Shown piece by piece: positions 29,396 through 38,453 of a stretch of DNA of 64,000 bases. The translations under genes and the position numbers were made by a program. The stretch is taken from assembly GCF_005876835.1 (NCBI RefSeq), contig NZ_PPSW01000002.1, positions 1 to 64,000 on the forward strand. Direction: 5' to 3'. The notes under the pieces are model-generated. The model did no database searches. It was given only the letters and a program-made list of their open reading frames with translations, and had not been told where the DNA came from. Source of the DNA: Pseudoalteromonas phenolica (GTDB lineage: Bacteria > Pseudomonadota > Gammaproteobacteria > Enterobacterales > Alteromonadaceae). Every line of letters begins with the position of its first letter. The first letter of the stretch is position 1.

Positions 29396-30408
29396 ACCAA
29401 CTGTATTTTATTCAGCACCACTCCAGATTTTTGCATGGTCTTTTCTATTTGCTCAATGGTCATAGGGTCACGACTCACGCCAGATTGAAACCAATTAAGT
29501 GTTTGCGCGCTATGTCTGAGTTTAGGCGTGTTATTCAATACACTATGTAAGTAGTTTTCAGCGAATAATTGATGGCTTGTAATATCATTTGAGATAGCCA
29601 GCATACCCGGGTGGACATGATGCATGTGTACACCTGATTCAGGAGAATGCGCAATAAATCGTGAGGCATTGTAAGCGAGTAAACGTACCTTATTTGAGAT
29701 GGTTTCTTGTATGTCGCGCATCGCAAATAAGTCATCAAGCCGATTACGATATTTCTCTACAGACTGTGATTCAAATAAAACGTTAGCTAATCCATTTTGC
29801 GGGGAATGTATCACTCCCTTTTTATCAGTAAGCTGATCTAAAAATAGAATATGATCGGCTTGCCTTGCCTGCGCCAGTACTTTTAAATCTGGTAATGCTT
29901 TGGGCATAGTCAGAGTCGACCAGTCACGATTATTAGCAACATTTACAAGTTGCGCTTTATGAAACTGCTTATCTGTTTTAGGATCTGCAATTGCTTTAAG
30001 CAGTGGCGAATTACTCGCTAGCCCCTCTGGCGCACGATAGGCAATAGTAATGCGTTTTCTGTTGACGCCTTTTGATTGCAAGCGTGTTAAACAAGCGCTT
30101 ACTAACTTATGATCAACACTATAGGGGAATGCTTTTTCATTCACTTGCCCTAAGATAATGAGTACTTTATCTGTTTCAGATTGTTTGAAATTAAGTGCAC
30201 TCGTTAACTGGTTGAAGAGCATGTTAGTTTGTGCTTGCTCCAATAGCCCTGCATTTTTTAATTGTGCGGTGGCAACCGCGCCATTGTGATTGTTAAACAC
30301 GTTGTCGAGTGCAAAGCTGGGCATACTGCTGGCTAACAATCCCATTCCTGCACCGGTGCCTTTTAAGAAAGCACGTCTTGATAGTCCTTTGTTATTTGAT
30401 GGTTCCAT
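29392..30408 (-). CDS. Tat-exported protein of unknown function (second of a pair)
   Basis: A 338-residue protein with a clear twin-arginine signal: LSRRAFLKG at residues 9-17, a hydrophobic stretch, and probable cleavage after SFA near residue 34. Export through the Tat system suggests folding or cofactor binding in the cytoplasm, but no cofactor motif is obvious. HMHHVHPGM near residue 263 is His-rich and could bind a metal. The body, with KLVSACLTRLQSKGV near 101 and LAISNDITSHQLFAENYL near 272, is weakly like DUF362 proteins; that is speculative. It lies 5 nt after the preceding Tat gene, so is surely co-transcribed. Confidence 0.75.
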   Translation of the reverse strand: MEPSNNKGLSRRAFLKGTGAGMGLLASSMPSFALDNVFNNHNGAVATAQLKNAGLLEQAQTNMLFNQLTSALNFKQSETDKVLIILGQVNEKAFPYSVDHKLVSACLTRLQSKGVNRKRITIAYRAPEGLASNSPLLKAIADPKTDKQFHKAQLVNVANNRDWSTLTMPKALPDLKVLAQARQADHILFLDQLTDKKGVIHSPQNGLANVLFESQSVEKYRNRLDDLFAMRDIQETISNKVRLLAYNASRFIAHSPESGVHMHHVHPGMLAISNDITSHQLFAENYLHSVLNNTPKLRHSAQTLNWFQSGVSRDPMTIEQIEKTMQKSGVVLNKIQLV

Positions 30409-30413
30409 AATAT

Positions 30414-31340
30414 TTAAACCTTTTCGTAAATACTGAGATATTCCGGCAGCATAGTATTTTCTTCGAGCGGAATAACCTTATGCACTTTGTAGCCATAGAC
30501 CGCCATTTCTCTATGCCATGCGTCTAAAGATTGCAGTCTATTTCTTTGCGTTTGCGCGCTCAGCCACGAGCGGCCATGTAGCAAGTTTTGCCAGTCATTA
30601 AATACCGAGACCAGATGTTTTTGTGCGGTATGTTGCACGTCGAATATCGGCATTATTAACTTGCCACCAGAGGGCATGTGCTGCTTTATATTGAGCATCA
30701 TGTGAGTAAACTCATTGCTTGAATAGCTGTGAGGGCCATTATAAATAGCGGCTAATTCAGCCTTAGGTGCATTTATATGACTTGCTTGAGTGAATAGCTC
30801 TATTGGATGAATCACGCCAGTGAAATCTGCTCGTGGCAATGGTGTATATTGCTCGCTTAAGGTGTGCGTCATGGTATAAGTTGCACCATTAAAAAATGGC
30901 AAGTGATTGATTGGATCAAACTCACTATTGGGCAGGCCAAAGCTGATATACCCAGAGAAACGTTGATGCTGAATTAACTCTGCCAAATATTGGCTGAAGC
31001 GCACTTGCTGATCTTGCAAACGATGCATATTAAGCAACTGTATATTGAGGTTACTGCTGGCTAAAATAGCCGACAAACGTTGGTATATCAGCGCTTCATC
31101 TTGCATATTTACCACACACTTTAATGCTTGAGTGTGTATTTCAGCATCTTGATATAAGTGCAGTTGCTTTGCTAATAACGCCTTTAAGTCATTAAATAAA
31201 TACTTATTTAAATACAACGCATGGTAGCTATTTGATTCATTGAGCAAGGCCCTTATCCAAGGCGAAGCAAACGTATCAAGGCTAGTTAATCCGGCAGCAG
31301 CAAAACCGCTTTTTAAAAAAGCGCGTCGCGACAATGTCAT
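30414..31340 (-). CDS. Tat-exported protein of unknown function (first of a pair)
   Basis: I do not recognise this 308-residue protein. It begins with a Tat signal (LSRRAFLKS at residues 3-11, hydrophobic stretch, likely cleavage near residue 26). The mature part is rich in Leu, Gln and His and shows no heme, iron-sulfur or molybdopterin motif. A segment around residues 180-250 (ELAAIYNGPHSYSSNEF, then GGKLIMPIFDVQ) might be catalytic, but this is a guess. It lies 54 nt after the ThDP decarboxylase gene and 5 nt before the second Tat gene. Confidence 0.75.
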   Translation of the reverse strand: MTLSRRAFLKSGFAAAGLTSLDTFASPWIRALLNESNSYHALYLNKYLFNDLKALLAKQLHLYQDAEIHTQALKCVVNMQDEALIYQRLSAILASSNLNIQLLNMHRLQDQQVRFSQYLAELIQHQRFSGYISFGLPNSEFDPINHLPFFNGATYTMTHTLSEQYTPLPRADFTGVIHPIELFTQASHINAPKAELAAIYNGPHSYSSNEFTHMMLNIKQHMPSGGKLIMPIFDVQHTAQKHLVSVFNDWQNLLHGRSWLSAQTQRNRLQSLDAWHREMAVYGYKVHKVIPLEENTMLPEYLSIYEKV

Positions 31341-31394
31341 CCTTTTACCCTTGTGTTAACGTGGCCGGTATGATGTTTTACCGGCCGGTTTTGA

Positions 31395-33089
31395 TTAAAT
31401 ACCTAAAAAGGCACGGTTTTCAGCTGGGAGATCTTTCATTGGGATCTGTGCTGCAATCACACAAGGTTGATCATCGCGGGCATGTGCATGCTGCAGTGCA
31501 CCGAGTAGATCTTCATAGGTATTGACTCGAAGGCCAATGCCGCCGTTGTATACATGCGGCATATTTTCGTACTTCCAACCATTGAGCATCACGTAATCTA
31601 ACGGTGCTTTACCAGGCTCAGTAAAGAACGAACCGTCAATTAAGAACTGCTCTATAGCATATGAGCCATTATCAACAATGACAATAATGGCTGGGATATT
31701 GTTTTGTACAAACGATGAGAATGCCTGTGACACCATTTGGAATCCACCGTCACCAGTCACAATAAGCGGTCGTTTACCCGTTGCAAAATAACTACCAATG
31801 GCGGCGGGAGTGCCCTGACCAATTGAAAGCCAAATCGGGTTAGCTAAGAAGCACTGTGTATCGGTCACAGGTATATCCGCGCCTGGGAAGCTTGCCAAAC
31901 AGGTATCTAAACTAATGTAATATGGCGCATGGGTAGTATTTAAGAAATCCCCGATGGCAGCAAAAATTCCATCATGCCCCAAAGTGCCTGAATATGGATC
32001 GCTGGCAAATTTGCTTTGCCATTGCTCTCGGCGTTGCTGATAACTTAATCCGGCGACACTGGGTACGGTGTTACCTTGTGAGTTAAGGGGTGGCAACGTA
32101 TTAATGGCTTCTATTGCTGCGCCCAAAGAGAGTTTTGGCAATACATGACTGCCTACCATGGCTTTATTAAATGCCACACGGATCAGCTTTTCTTTCAGTG
32201 AGATAACCATATAACGGTGATCAATGCCAAACAAGCAACCAAGTGCAATCACACAGTCAGATGATTCAACACCCTGTGTTATGGTTGAAGGAGCTAAATC
32301 ACTGTCATACACACCGCAAAACAGAGGGTGTGATTCACTTACTAAAGACTTAGACAGCAAGGTGGTATAGAAAGGCAGTCCCTGAGATTCAACAAATTGC
32401 ATTGCCTCATCAATTAGACCAAATCTAACTAGTTCAGCTCCTAATAACACCACAGGCTTTTGAGCATGCGCTAGCCTGTCTTCGAGGGCACGGACAAACT
32501 GTTGTTTACCCGCAGTGTGGCGTTTTGCAGAGTAACTTAAGTTAGCAGAGAAGTGACCAATCGGCTTTTTCCACAAATCTTGAGGGATCTCGATATAGAC
32601 AGGACCAGATTGCTCTAACGCAGTGATCAGCAAAGCATCTATTCTATCTGCAGCACCGTCTAATTCACGGATCTCTTCTGCGGCGAGCGTCAGCTCTTTG
32701 AACACGTGTAAATCGGTTTTACCAAACCCCGTTGAGTGCGAGAATAACACATCGTATTCGGCCTCAAGGCTTAAGTCTTTATCGGTTGGACCGCCGTTGA
32801 TCACCGCCAGAGGCACGCGCTCTGTTAATGCACTGGCAATGCCGTTGGCCATACTTAACGTACCAACACCATACGCAACTGAAACAGCACCTAAGGCGCC
32901 TTGTCGGCCATATCCGTCGGCGGCATAACCTGCTTCAAGTTCATTAACGGTATTGATGAAGTGCATGTCAGGATCGGCAACTAAGCTGTCGATAAAATCT
33001 GAACATGATGTACCCGGCACACCAAAAACATGGTGACACCCTAATTGTTTAAGTCTGAGTGTAATAAACTCAGCGACTGTATAAGACAT
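31395..33089 (-). CDS. ThDP-dependent 2-oxoacid decarboxylase
   Basis: This 564-residue enzyme belongs to the pyruvate/indolepyruvate/phenylpyruvate decarboxylase group, which cleaves 2-oxoacids to aldehydes and CO2. The activating Glu is in NELEAGYAADGYGR near residue 50. The ThDP-binding motif starts GDGGFQMVSQAFSSF near residue 440 and ends at VDNGSYAIEQF. Acetolactate synthase is less likely because the N-terminal VFGVPG is followed by the NELxAxYAADGY signature of decarboxylases. The substrate is unknown. Next to an amino acid oxidase it probably acts on the oxidase product. Confidence 0.88.
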   Translation of the reverse strand: MSYTVAEFITLRLKQLGCHHVFGVPGTSCSDFIDSLVADPDMHFINTVNELEAGYAADGYGRQGALGAVSVAYGVGTLSMANGIASALTERVPLAVINGGPTDKDLSLEAEYDVLFSHSTGFGKTDLHVFKELTLAAEEIRELDGAADRIDALLITALEQSGPVYIEIPQDLWKKPIGHFSANLSYSAKRHTAGKQQFVRALEDRLAHAQKPVVLLGAELVRFGLIDEAMQFVESQGLPFYTTLLSKSLVSESHPLFCGVYDSDLAPSTITQGVESSDCVIALGCLFGIDHRYMVISLKEKLIRVAFNKAMVGSHVLPKLSLGAAIEAINTLPPLNSQGNTVPSVAGLSYQQRREQWQSKFASDPYSGTLGHDGIFAAIGDFLNTTHAPYYISLDTCLASFPGADIPVTDTQCFLANPIWLSIGQGTPAAIGSYFATGKRPLIVTGDGGFQMVSQAFSSFVQNNIPAIIVIVDNGSYAIEQFLIDGSFFTEPGKAPLDYVMLNGWKYENMPHVYNGGIGLRVNTYEDLLGALQHAHARDDQPCVIAAQIPMKDLPAENRAFLGI

Positions 33090-33146
33090 GATATTTCCTT
33101 ATTACCAAAACTTATCTTTGGCTTACTACTTTAATAGGTAAAAAAT

Positions 33147-34640
33147 TTAAGCGTGTTTGTGAATGTATTGCACGGCCTCAAGCGCTGAGACTAACGCGCC
33201 TTGGATCCAAGAGTGATAGACAGAGCAATGCTCACCCGCGAAGCATAAGCGCTGCTCAGGTTCACGCATGAGTGCATAATAATCTTGATGATCTCTGGGG
33301 TTGAAAAAAGCATAGGCACCTGCGGAGTGAGTATGGTTACTCCAGCTCCATCGCAAGACACTTAAAATGTCATCACGTGTGATATAGGGGTGTACTTTTT
33401 TCAGCTCGGTATAAATCAGCTCTTTAAGCTCGAAGTTATTGAGCGTATCAACACGACGTGCGTGTTGCCCCCAGGTATAAGAGGCGAGTAGGTAACTTGC
33501 CGAGTTTGATACCAAAGTATCTTTGGCGATTGCATTATCGGCTGGATACCAAGTGTGTCCTAGGCCGACATCATAGATGGTGCTACCACCATAGATCCCT
33601 TCTTTAAGCTCCCAAAAACGATTTTTTGTTCTGATCAACACTTTAGTGGCTGAATCATAGTGCACTTGTGCAAATGCGCGCGCTTTCTTTGGGTTTATGC
33701 TGTTATGAAAGTCGATTTTGCCCAATACACCAAAAGGCAGCGTACAAATCGCATAATCAGATTCTATCGTGTGTTTGTTTCTATCTCTGGACTGGTAACA
33801 CACAGATACTTTATCGGCTTGATTGTTAATATCGACGACTTTGGCACCCGCCAGAAAATTAACCTTACCCGAGATCTTTTGATAAAGACGTTGTGCGAGT
33901 AAATCTGTACCGCCGACGATTTCGTCAAAACCTTCAAACCAAACTCGCTCAAGTTGCTCGCGCAAGTGCTCTGAAAAAGCAGTATGTAGCAAGGTTGAAA
34001 CCCCATAAATTGACGAGACATACTCCAGGGCTTCTGAGCTTAATCCCGCTTGTTTAAAGGCATCTTTTAGCGACATAGCATCGAGCGTTTTCAGTCTGTC
34101 AGTACTTAATTCTTTGTCATATAGGGACTGTTTTTCTTTATCCGATAAAGCATTGAGTACTTCAGTGACGGCAAGATCCCACATATCATCTACGCTCATG
34201 TTGCGCTCTTTAGGGGTCAGATCGAAGGCCTGTTTTAAGCGTTCGAAGCCTGCAGCACTCCGAGCGACTTTTTGGCCGCGGATCATCGCGTGGGCTCTGG
34301 CATTATCCTGTACAAATGGTCTTAACTTTAAGCCCATTTCAGCGATGTAATGACGTGATAGCTGATGATGTGTTGGAATACGCATTGCGCCTAATTCGGC
34401 ATAAAGCGTATCAGATTCTCGTAAGGTTCTGACACGACCACCGATATGGCCAGGATCAGCCTCAATGATGGTCACTTTTGCACCGAGTCTTAGTAACTCG
34501 TAGGCGCTGGTTAATCCCGCAATACCACCACCCACAATAGTAACAGAAGGCGTTTTAGGTAAACTGTGGGCAGCAAGTGCCCTGACACTTTTCAATAGCG
34601 CCATAGGCTTGCCGCTATGGGCAAGAGTATTATTCATCAT
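33147..34640 (-). CDS. Flavin amine oxidase, L-amino-acid-oxidase-like
   Basis: A 497-residue FAD enzyme. The dinucleotide motif VGGGIAGLTSAYELLRLGAK begins near residue 37 and is followed by GGRVRT and ELGAMRIPTHHQLSRHYI, which resembles the GPMRLP helix of snake-venom and Rhodococcus L-amino acid oxidases. The C-terminal FAD contact is CFAGEHCSVYHSWIQGALVSA near residue 465. Such enzymes give a 2-oxoacid, ammonia and hydrogen peroxide. There is no obvious Tat or Sec signal, unlike some relatives, so it may be cytoplasmic. It lies between the hydrolase and decarboxylase genes on one strand. Confidence 0.87.
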   Translation of the reverse strand: MMNNTLAHSGKPMALLKSVRALAAHSLPKTPSVTIVGGGIAGLTSAYELLRLGAKVTIIEADPGHIGGRVRTLRESDTLYAELGAMRIPTHHQLSRHYIAEMGLKLRPFVQDNARAHAMIRGQKVARSAAGFERLKQAFDLTPKERNMSVDDMWDLAVTEVLNALSDKEKQSLYDKELSTDRLKTLDAMSLKDAFKQAGLSSEALEYVSSIYGVSTLLHTAFSEHLREQLERVWFEGFDEIVGGTDLLAQRLYQKISGKVNFLAGAKVVDINNQADKVSVCYQSRDRNKHTIESDYAICTLPFGVLGKIDFHNSINPKKARAFAQVHYDSATKVLIRTKNRFWELKEGIYGGSTIYDVGLGHTWYPADNAIAKDTLVSNSASYLLASYTWGQHARRVDTLNNFELKELIYTELKKVHPYITRDDILSVLRWSWSNHTHSAGAYAFFNPRDHQDYYALMREPEQRLCFAGEHCSVYHSWIQGALVSALEAVQYIHKHA

Positions 34641-34680
34641 TAAAAAGTCCTTTTAACGATTGATTAAGTTTATTTTAAAA

Positions 34681-35517
34681 TTAAAGTGTTAACGCTGATT
34701 TAATCGCATCTGCCAAAGCCACAGGTTGCGTGATCATAGGCAAATGACCAGACGTAATACTGTAGGTTTTTGTCGCACCTATAGATTGAGCAATCTTTTG
34801 TTGTGTCGCATAAGAGATGATTTTATCTTCTTTCGCAAACACATAGGCTTTTGGAATTGTGTCTAACTTAGTTTTTTTTAAGTACACTTTGCCTTCGCCC
34901 GTGACAGCAGGTTCATCGACAGATTGTGACCAAACTTTTGCCTTAAGAGGCTGAGATTGGGTGTTGGTAAATGACGCAACATATTCAGCTTGGTTGGTGA
35001 TTTTCATCCAGCCGTCTTCATAGGTGACCCCTTTGAAATAGTTATCTTCATCGTCTTTGTTTAGCAGTGCAAAAGGTTTAGCGCCTTCGATAGGCGCAAC
35101 GGCACTGACATAGATTAAGTTACTGATCTCAGCCTTATTGCATGATGCGAGCGCTTCGTGAGCAACCGCGCCACCTTGACTGTGCATAACCCAAACTTGA
35201 GGCTGTGGTAGCGCATTAGTTCGCTCACACAGTGCCTTTGCCGCGTGGTTTAAGGTAATGCTTGATGGCGTAACAGTATTATCACGACCGGGTAAATCTA
35301 GAATATGTGATGTAACGTGTGCACTTTCAAGTTCAGTTGCAACAGGCTGCCAAGCAGAGCCTCGCAAATGTGCGCCATGAATAAATACCACAGTGGTAGC
35401 AGTTTGCTCAGCGCTTAGAGCGACTGCAGAAAGCGGTGTTGAGTTTGAAGAAATACTATTACAGGCCACTAAACTGGCTGTGGCACAAAAAGCGATAAAG
35501 GTATTTTTTAACTTCAT
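34681..35517 (-). CDS. Alpha/beta hydrolase lipoprotein
   Basis: A 278-residue alpha/beta-fold hydrolase with a lipoprotein signal (LVAC, Cys19). Motifs are VVFIHGAHLRGSAW (oxyanion hole, near residue 42), the nucleophile elbow HSQGG near residue 112, a candidate Asp in FAKEDKIIS and the catalytic His in SGHLPM near residue 258. It resembles the salicylate-esterase and plant methylesterase type of hydrolase. The substrate is unknown. It is the first gene of the minus-strand block and follows a 535-bp AT-rich upstream region; the lipobox places it in the cell envelope. Confidence 0.85.
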   Translation of the reverse strand: MKLKNTFIAFCATASLVACNSISSNSTPLSAVALSAEQTATTVVFIHGAHLRGSAWQPVATELESAHVTSHILDLPGRDNTVTPSSITLNHAAKALCERTNALPQPQVWVMHSQGGAVAHEALASCNKAEISNLIYVSAVAPIEGAKPFALLNKDDEDNYFKGVTYEDGWMKITNQAEYVASFTNTQSQPLKAKVWSQSVDEPAVTGEGKVYLKKTKLDTIPKAYVFAKEDKIISYATQQKIAQSIGATKTYSITSGHLPMITQPVALADAIKSALTL

Positions 35518-36052
35518 CCTAAGTCCTTCCTAATTCTGTAAGTAAAAAACGCGGGCATCTTAGCAATAAAAAATACGAAAAATAACAGTATAAAAAATAG
35601 GGACTTTTGCTTTTTAACTGCGTTAATCGAAAAAACTCAAAAATCATTTAGAGTTGCCGAAAAAGTTAAGAATTTTTATGCTAAACAGCAGGTTAACTAT
35701 TCTATAAGCATGTGGGGTGAGGGCATTATACTTTTGTCGAATAAAAATAATTATTGTTTCTTATAGTTGAACGGACTGTTTTATTTTTACTCAAAGAGGC
35801 CTGCAATAATGTAAATATTGCGAGAGTAAGTGCGCAGTTATGATTATTTATTATCTGTCAAATTAACTTTTAGCATTATCCAACTATTGAAATATGCAGT
35901 CTTAATGTGTTTTCTTATTGGGTACTGTTGAGGGGAGTTAAATAGTTTTTTTATAAAATAATTTATTTTAAATTTCCATTAGGCGGTATCTGAACGCAAC
36001 TTTCAGTCTATTGCACACCGCAGGTATCTTTGCGTCTAATTTAGTTAAGTGT
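35518..36052. promoter_or_regulatory. 535-bp AT-rich region upstream of the hydrolase-oxidase block
   Basis: The region lies between the hydrolase start and the 3' end of the AraC-type gene and must hold the promoter of the minus-strand block. GCAATA and TATTGC at 35803-35821 form a 6-bp inverted repeat with a 7-nt centre, a possible operator. No ORF, terminator or known RNA is apparent. The length is unusual for this gene-dense window. Confidence 0.5.
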
Positions 36053-37285
36053 TTATTTTGACTGTTGCTTGAATTGACTTGGTGTTAATTGAGTATGTTT
36101 TTTGAATGCACTATAAAACGCTGATTTAGAATTAAAGCCTACTTGCATGGCAATATCTAAAACCGTTAGTTCTGACTCTAATAGCAGCTTTTGTGCAGCC
36201 ACAATGCGTTTATGATTCACATAATCAAAAAAGTGAGTCGCTAAGGTTTCATTTAGTGTTTGCGAAATATAGTTAGGCGACGTGTGGATGTGTTTGGCAA
36301 GTTTTGGTAAAGAGAGGTTTGCATCTAAATAAAGCTGCTCCGAGGTCATCGCATTCTCTATTTTCTGTGCGATGCTTTCTGCCATCTTAGCAGTGAGTGC
36401 AGAGCGTTTATATTTCTCAGAAGAAACATTTTCAGATTGTTTAACTTGGCTGTTTTCATTATCCACAGCTAGAGACGCTTGATGTTCAAAATCGACCGAC
36501 TCGGTAGAGAATAGCTCTTCAAAGCCTGGTTTTTGTCTCAACCCCCAAGTAGCAACAAAGCAAACCTTAATGAGCAAAACAAATTGAAAGATATCTTGTG
36601 TAAATTCACTGGCGATAAACAAATTATCGAGTAATAAATTGATTGCAGCGAAAGCCCAAGCAACGCCTACAAACAGCAGTAAACCACTAAGCCACCTGAT
36701 CTCTTTAGTTTCGGTCGAAGCAAATACCTGTTTCAATTGGTTTCTATAGTGCTGTAGACGCTTGATGATTTTAATCAGATAAAACGCCGACTGTGCAATC
36801 CAGCCCAAAACCAGCACAAAAGTAGTAATCAGCAATCCGTAGATAAAGTTTCTAAACAGCACTGGTGTCTGTTCGAGTATCGCCATGTCACCCTTACCAA
36901 GTAGATTGTAATGAATCTCAGCGGGTAGCAAAAAGGTGATAAGGCTAATCAATAACCCAAGCCCAGGTAGAACTAAATGCCGTGCATCGGCTTTTTCAAA
37001 TCGCCAAGGTGCATTGTGTGTTAAGCCTTTTACATATAGCCAAAAGCAGGGCGCGATCAGTAATAAAGCGGGTAATGCCAGCGTTAAGGTTGAAAGCTGT
37101 AAAGCGGGCGCGAGTGTTTTTAAACTTGTCTGGCAAATGACAATCGCGATGCCAATAAAACTCAAAGCGAGCGGAAAGTAAGTGTGGTTTTTGTCGGCCC
37201 GAACAACCAGTAAGTTTGCGCTAAAGAATAACACGCTCAAAGTCGCAATATTAATTGCCAGTAAATTTAAATCAGTGGCTGGCAT
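36053..37285 (-). CDS. Membrane-anchored AraC-family regulator
   Basis: A 410-residue protein with about seven hydrophobic segments in the first 245 residues and a C-terminal AraC/XylS DNA-binding domain (about 305-408). The second helix-turn-helix carries VLDIAMQVGFNSKSAFYSAFKKHTQLTPSQFK, shown here as VLDIAMQVGF plus FYSAFKKHT. Such proteins sense a signal in or across the inner membrane and act on nearby genes. Likely targets are the divergent DUF2306 gene at 37452 and possibly the minus-strand block beginning at 35517; neither is shown by the sequence. Confidence 0.88.
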   Translation of the reverse strand: MPATDLNLLAINIATLSVLFFSANLLVVRADKNHTYFPLALSFIGIAIVICQTSLKTLAPALQLSTLTLALPALLLIAPCFWLYVKGLTHNAPWRFEKADARHLVLPGLGLLISLITFLLPAEIHYNLLGKGDMAILEQTPVLFRNFIYGLLITTFVLVLGWIAQSAFYLIKIIKRLQHYRNQLKQVFASTETKEIRWLSGLLLFVGVAWAFAAINLLLDNLFIASEFTQDIFQFVLLIKVCFVATWGLRQKPGFEELFSTESVDFEHQASLAVDNENSQVKQSENVSSEKYKRSALTAKMAESIAQKIENAMTSEQLYLDANLSLPKLAKHIHTSPNYISQTLNETLATHFFDYVNHKRIVAAQKLLLESELTVLDIAMQVGFNSKSAFYSAFKKHTQLTPSQFKQQSK

Positions 37286-37451
37286 ATAGTAATCCTTTTT
37301 TATCCTTACTTTACAGTTGGTTAGTTTTATTCTTATAGTGTTCTATTGGTTAGGCGAAGTTTAAAAATGGTCTTAATCAATAGGCCAGAACGACACACTA
37401 GCATTGATATTACAAGATTGTCTTAAGCAAAACGACAAACAAGGCAATGTT

Positions 37452-38192
37452 ATGAACTTAATCACTGCAAATAAAAATAAACGAGACTCACAGCTAGTAG
37501 ACCCAAACTGTCAGGCTGCGTCATCATCAGGTAATCACAAAAAAAATCCAAGTAATTGGAAAGTAGTCAGCCTGTTATTCTTTTTAATTGGCCTGCCCGC
37601 TATACCTGCAATTTTTATTGTCGCACTGGTGTTACTCGGCCCAGATGCAATCGCTGAGGCATCAAGTTTGATTAATGCCCGTTATTTTGAACTCCCAGCT
37701 GCAATTTTGGTGCATGGTGTAAGCGGTATTGTTTTCTTCTTTTCATTACCCACTCAGTTCTCAACTCGATTACGCATAACTCGACCTAAGATGCACAGAG
37801 TAATGGGGCGTTTGGCCGTTGTGTCTGCGTGCTTAATGGCAGTATCTGGCGTGTGGATGCAGCTAGTATTTTCACCAACAGACTTAGGTACGCGTTTTAT
37901 ATCCTTGGTGATTGTCGCTATCGCCATTTGTGTCAGTTTCAGTATCGCCATTGCTTTTGCCATGAAGAAAAACATCGCCGCCCACAAGGTATGGATGACA
38001 CGCGCTGTTGCAGTCACCTTAGCTGTAGTGACACCATTATTTTTAGAAGTAATTTTAAGTTTGTTTATTAATGCTGGTAGCCCGATGGGTGAGCTTGCGA
38101 TTAGCATATTACACGACTATGACCGTTTAATTGGGTTAGTTTTAAATGTACTGATAGTAGAGGTGTGTATGGCTTTTTCTAGAAATGTTTAA
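37452..38192 (+). CDS. DUF2306 membrane protein
   Basis: A 246-residue integral membrane protein with about five to six hydrophobic helices. ILVHGVSGIVFFFSLPTQF near residue 77 and MHRVMGRLAVVSACL near residue 113, with spaced His residues, fit the DUF2306 family, whose function is unknown; some members may bind heme. AAHKVWMTRAVAVT near residue 178 adds another His. I chose ATG 37452, which follows AAGG by 7 nt; an in-frame TTG at 37404 has no binding site. It is divergent from the membrane-anchored AraC regulator, its probable controller. Confidence 0.75.
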   Translation: MNLITANKNKRDSQLVDPNCQAASSSGNHKKNPSNWKVVSLLFFLIGLPAIPAIFIVALVLLGPDAIAEASSLINARYFELPAAILVHGVSGIVFFFSLPTQFSTRLRITRPKMHRVMGRLAVVSACLMAVSGVWMQLVFSPTDLGTRFISLVIVAIAICVSFSIAIAFAMKKNIAAHKVWMTRAVAVTLAVVTPLFLEVILSLFINAGSPMGELAISILHDYDRLIGLVLNVLIVEVCMAFSRNV

Positions 38193-38453
38193 TTACTCTC
38201 TAAGACTAGTGTGCTTTTCTACCTGAAGAGGATTTCTCTTCTACCTTTGATTTACGATTAATGCACTTTTTGGTAAATTGGCGCTCAGTTTGCTATTAGT
38301 AATTTTGAATCTGAATTAATGAAAGTCCCAGAGATTTACAAAAACAATAAGTTGTATCTTGTTAAATTTAAGTTTTTGATATGTTTGATAAAGACCTGCA
38401 TATCAGTTAGCTGTTTTCTACAATGTAAAAAAGCTAGTAAAAGGATTGCTTAG

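Noticed and set aside
31334..31525. Short plus-strand frame at the junction of the first Tat gene and the decarboxylase
   Set aside because: It lies antisense to the decarboxylase 3' end, with no homology or ribosome binding site, so it is a shadow.
35803..35821. Inverted repeat GCAATA/TATTGC as a firm AraC operator
   Set aside because: AraC-family sites are usually direct repeats, and 6-bp inverted repeats are common by chance in AT-rich DNA; mentioned only as a possibility.
38193..38453. Attachment site or controller gene before the methyltransferase
   Set aside because: No integrase, tRNA end or direct repeat was found at either border of the island; a small GAAGAG/CTCTTC hairpin at 38225-38241 is too weak to interpret. 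No small helix-turn-helix ORF is seen.
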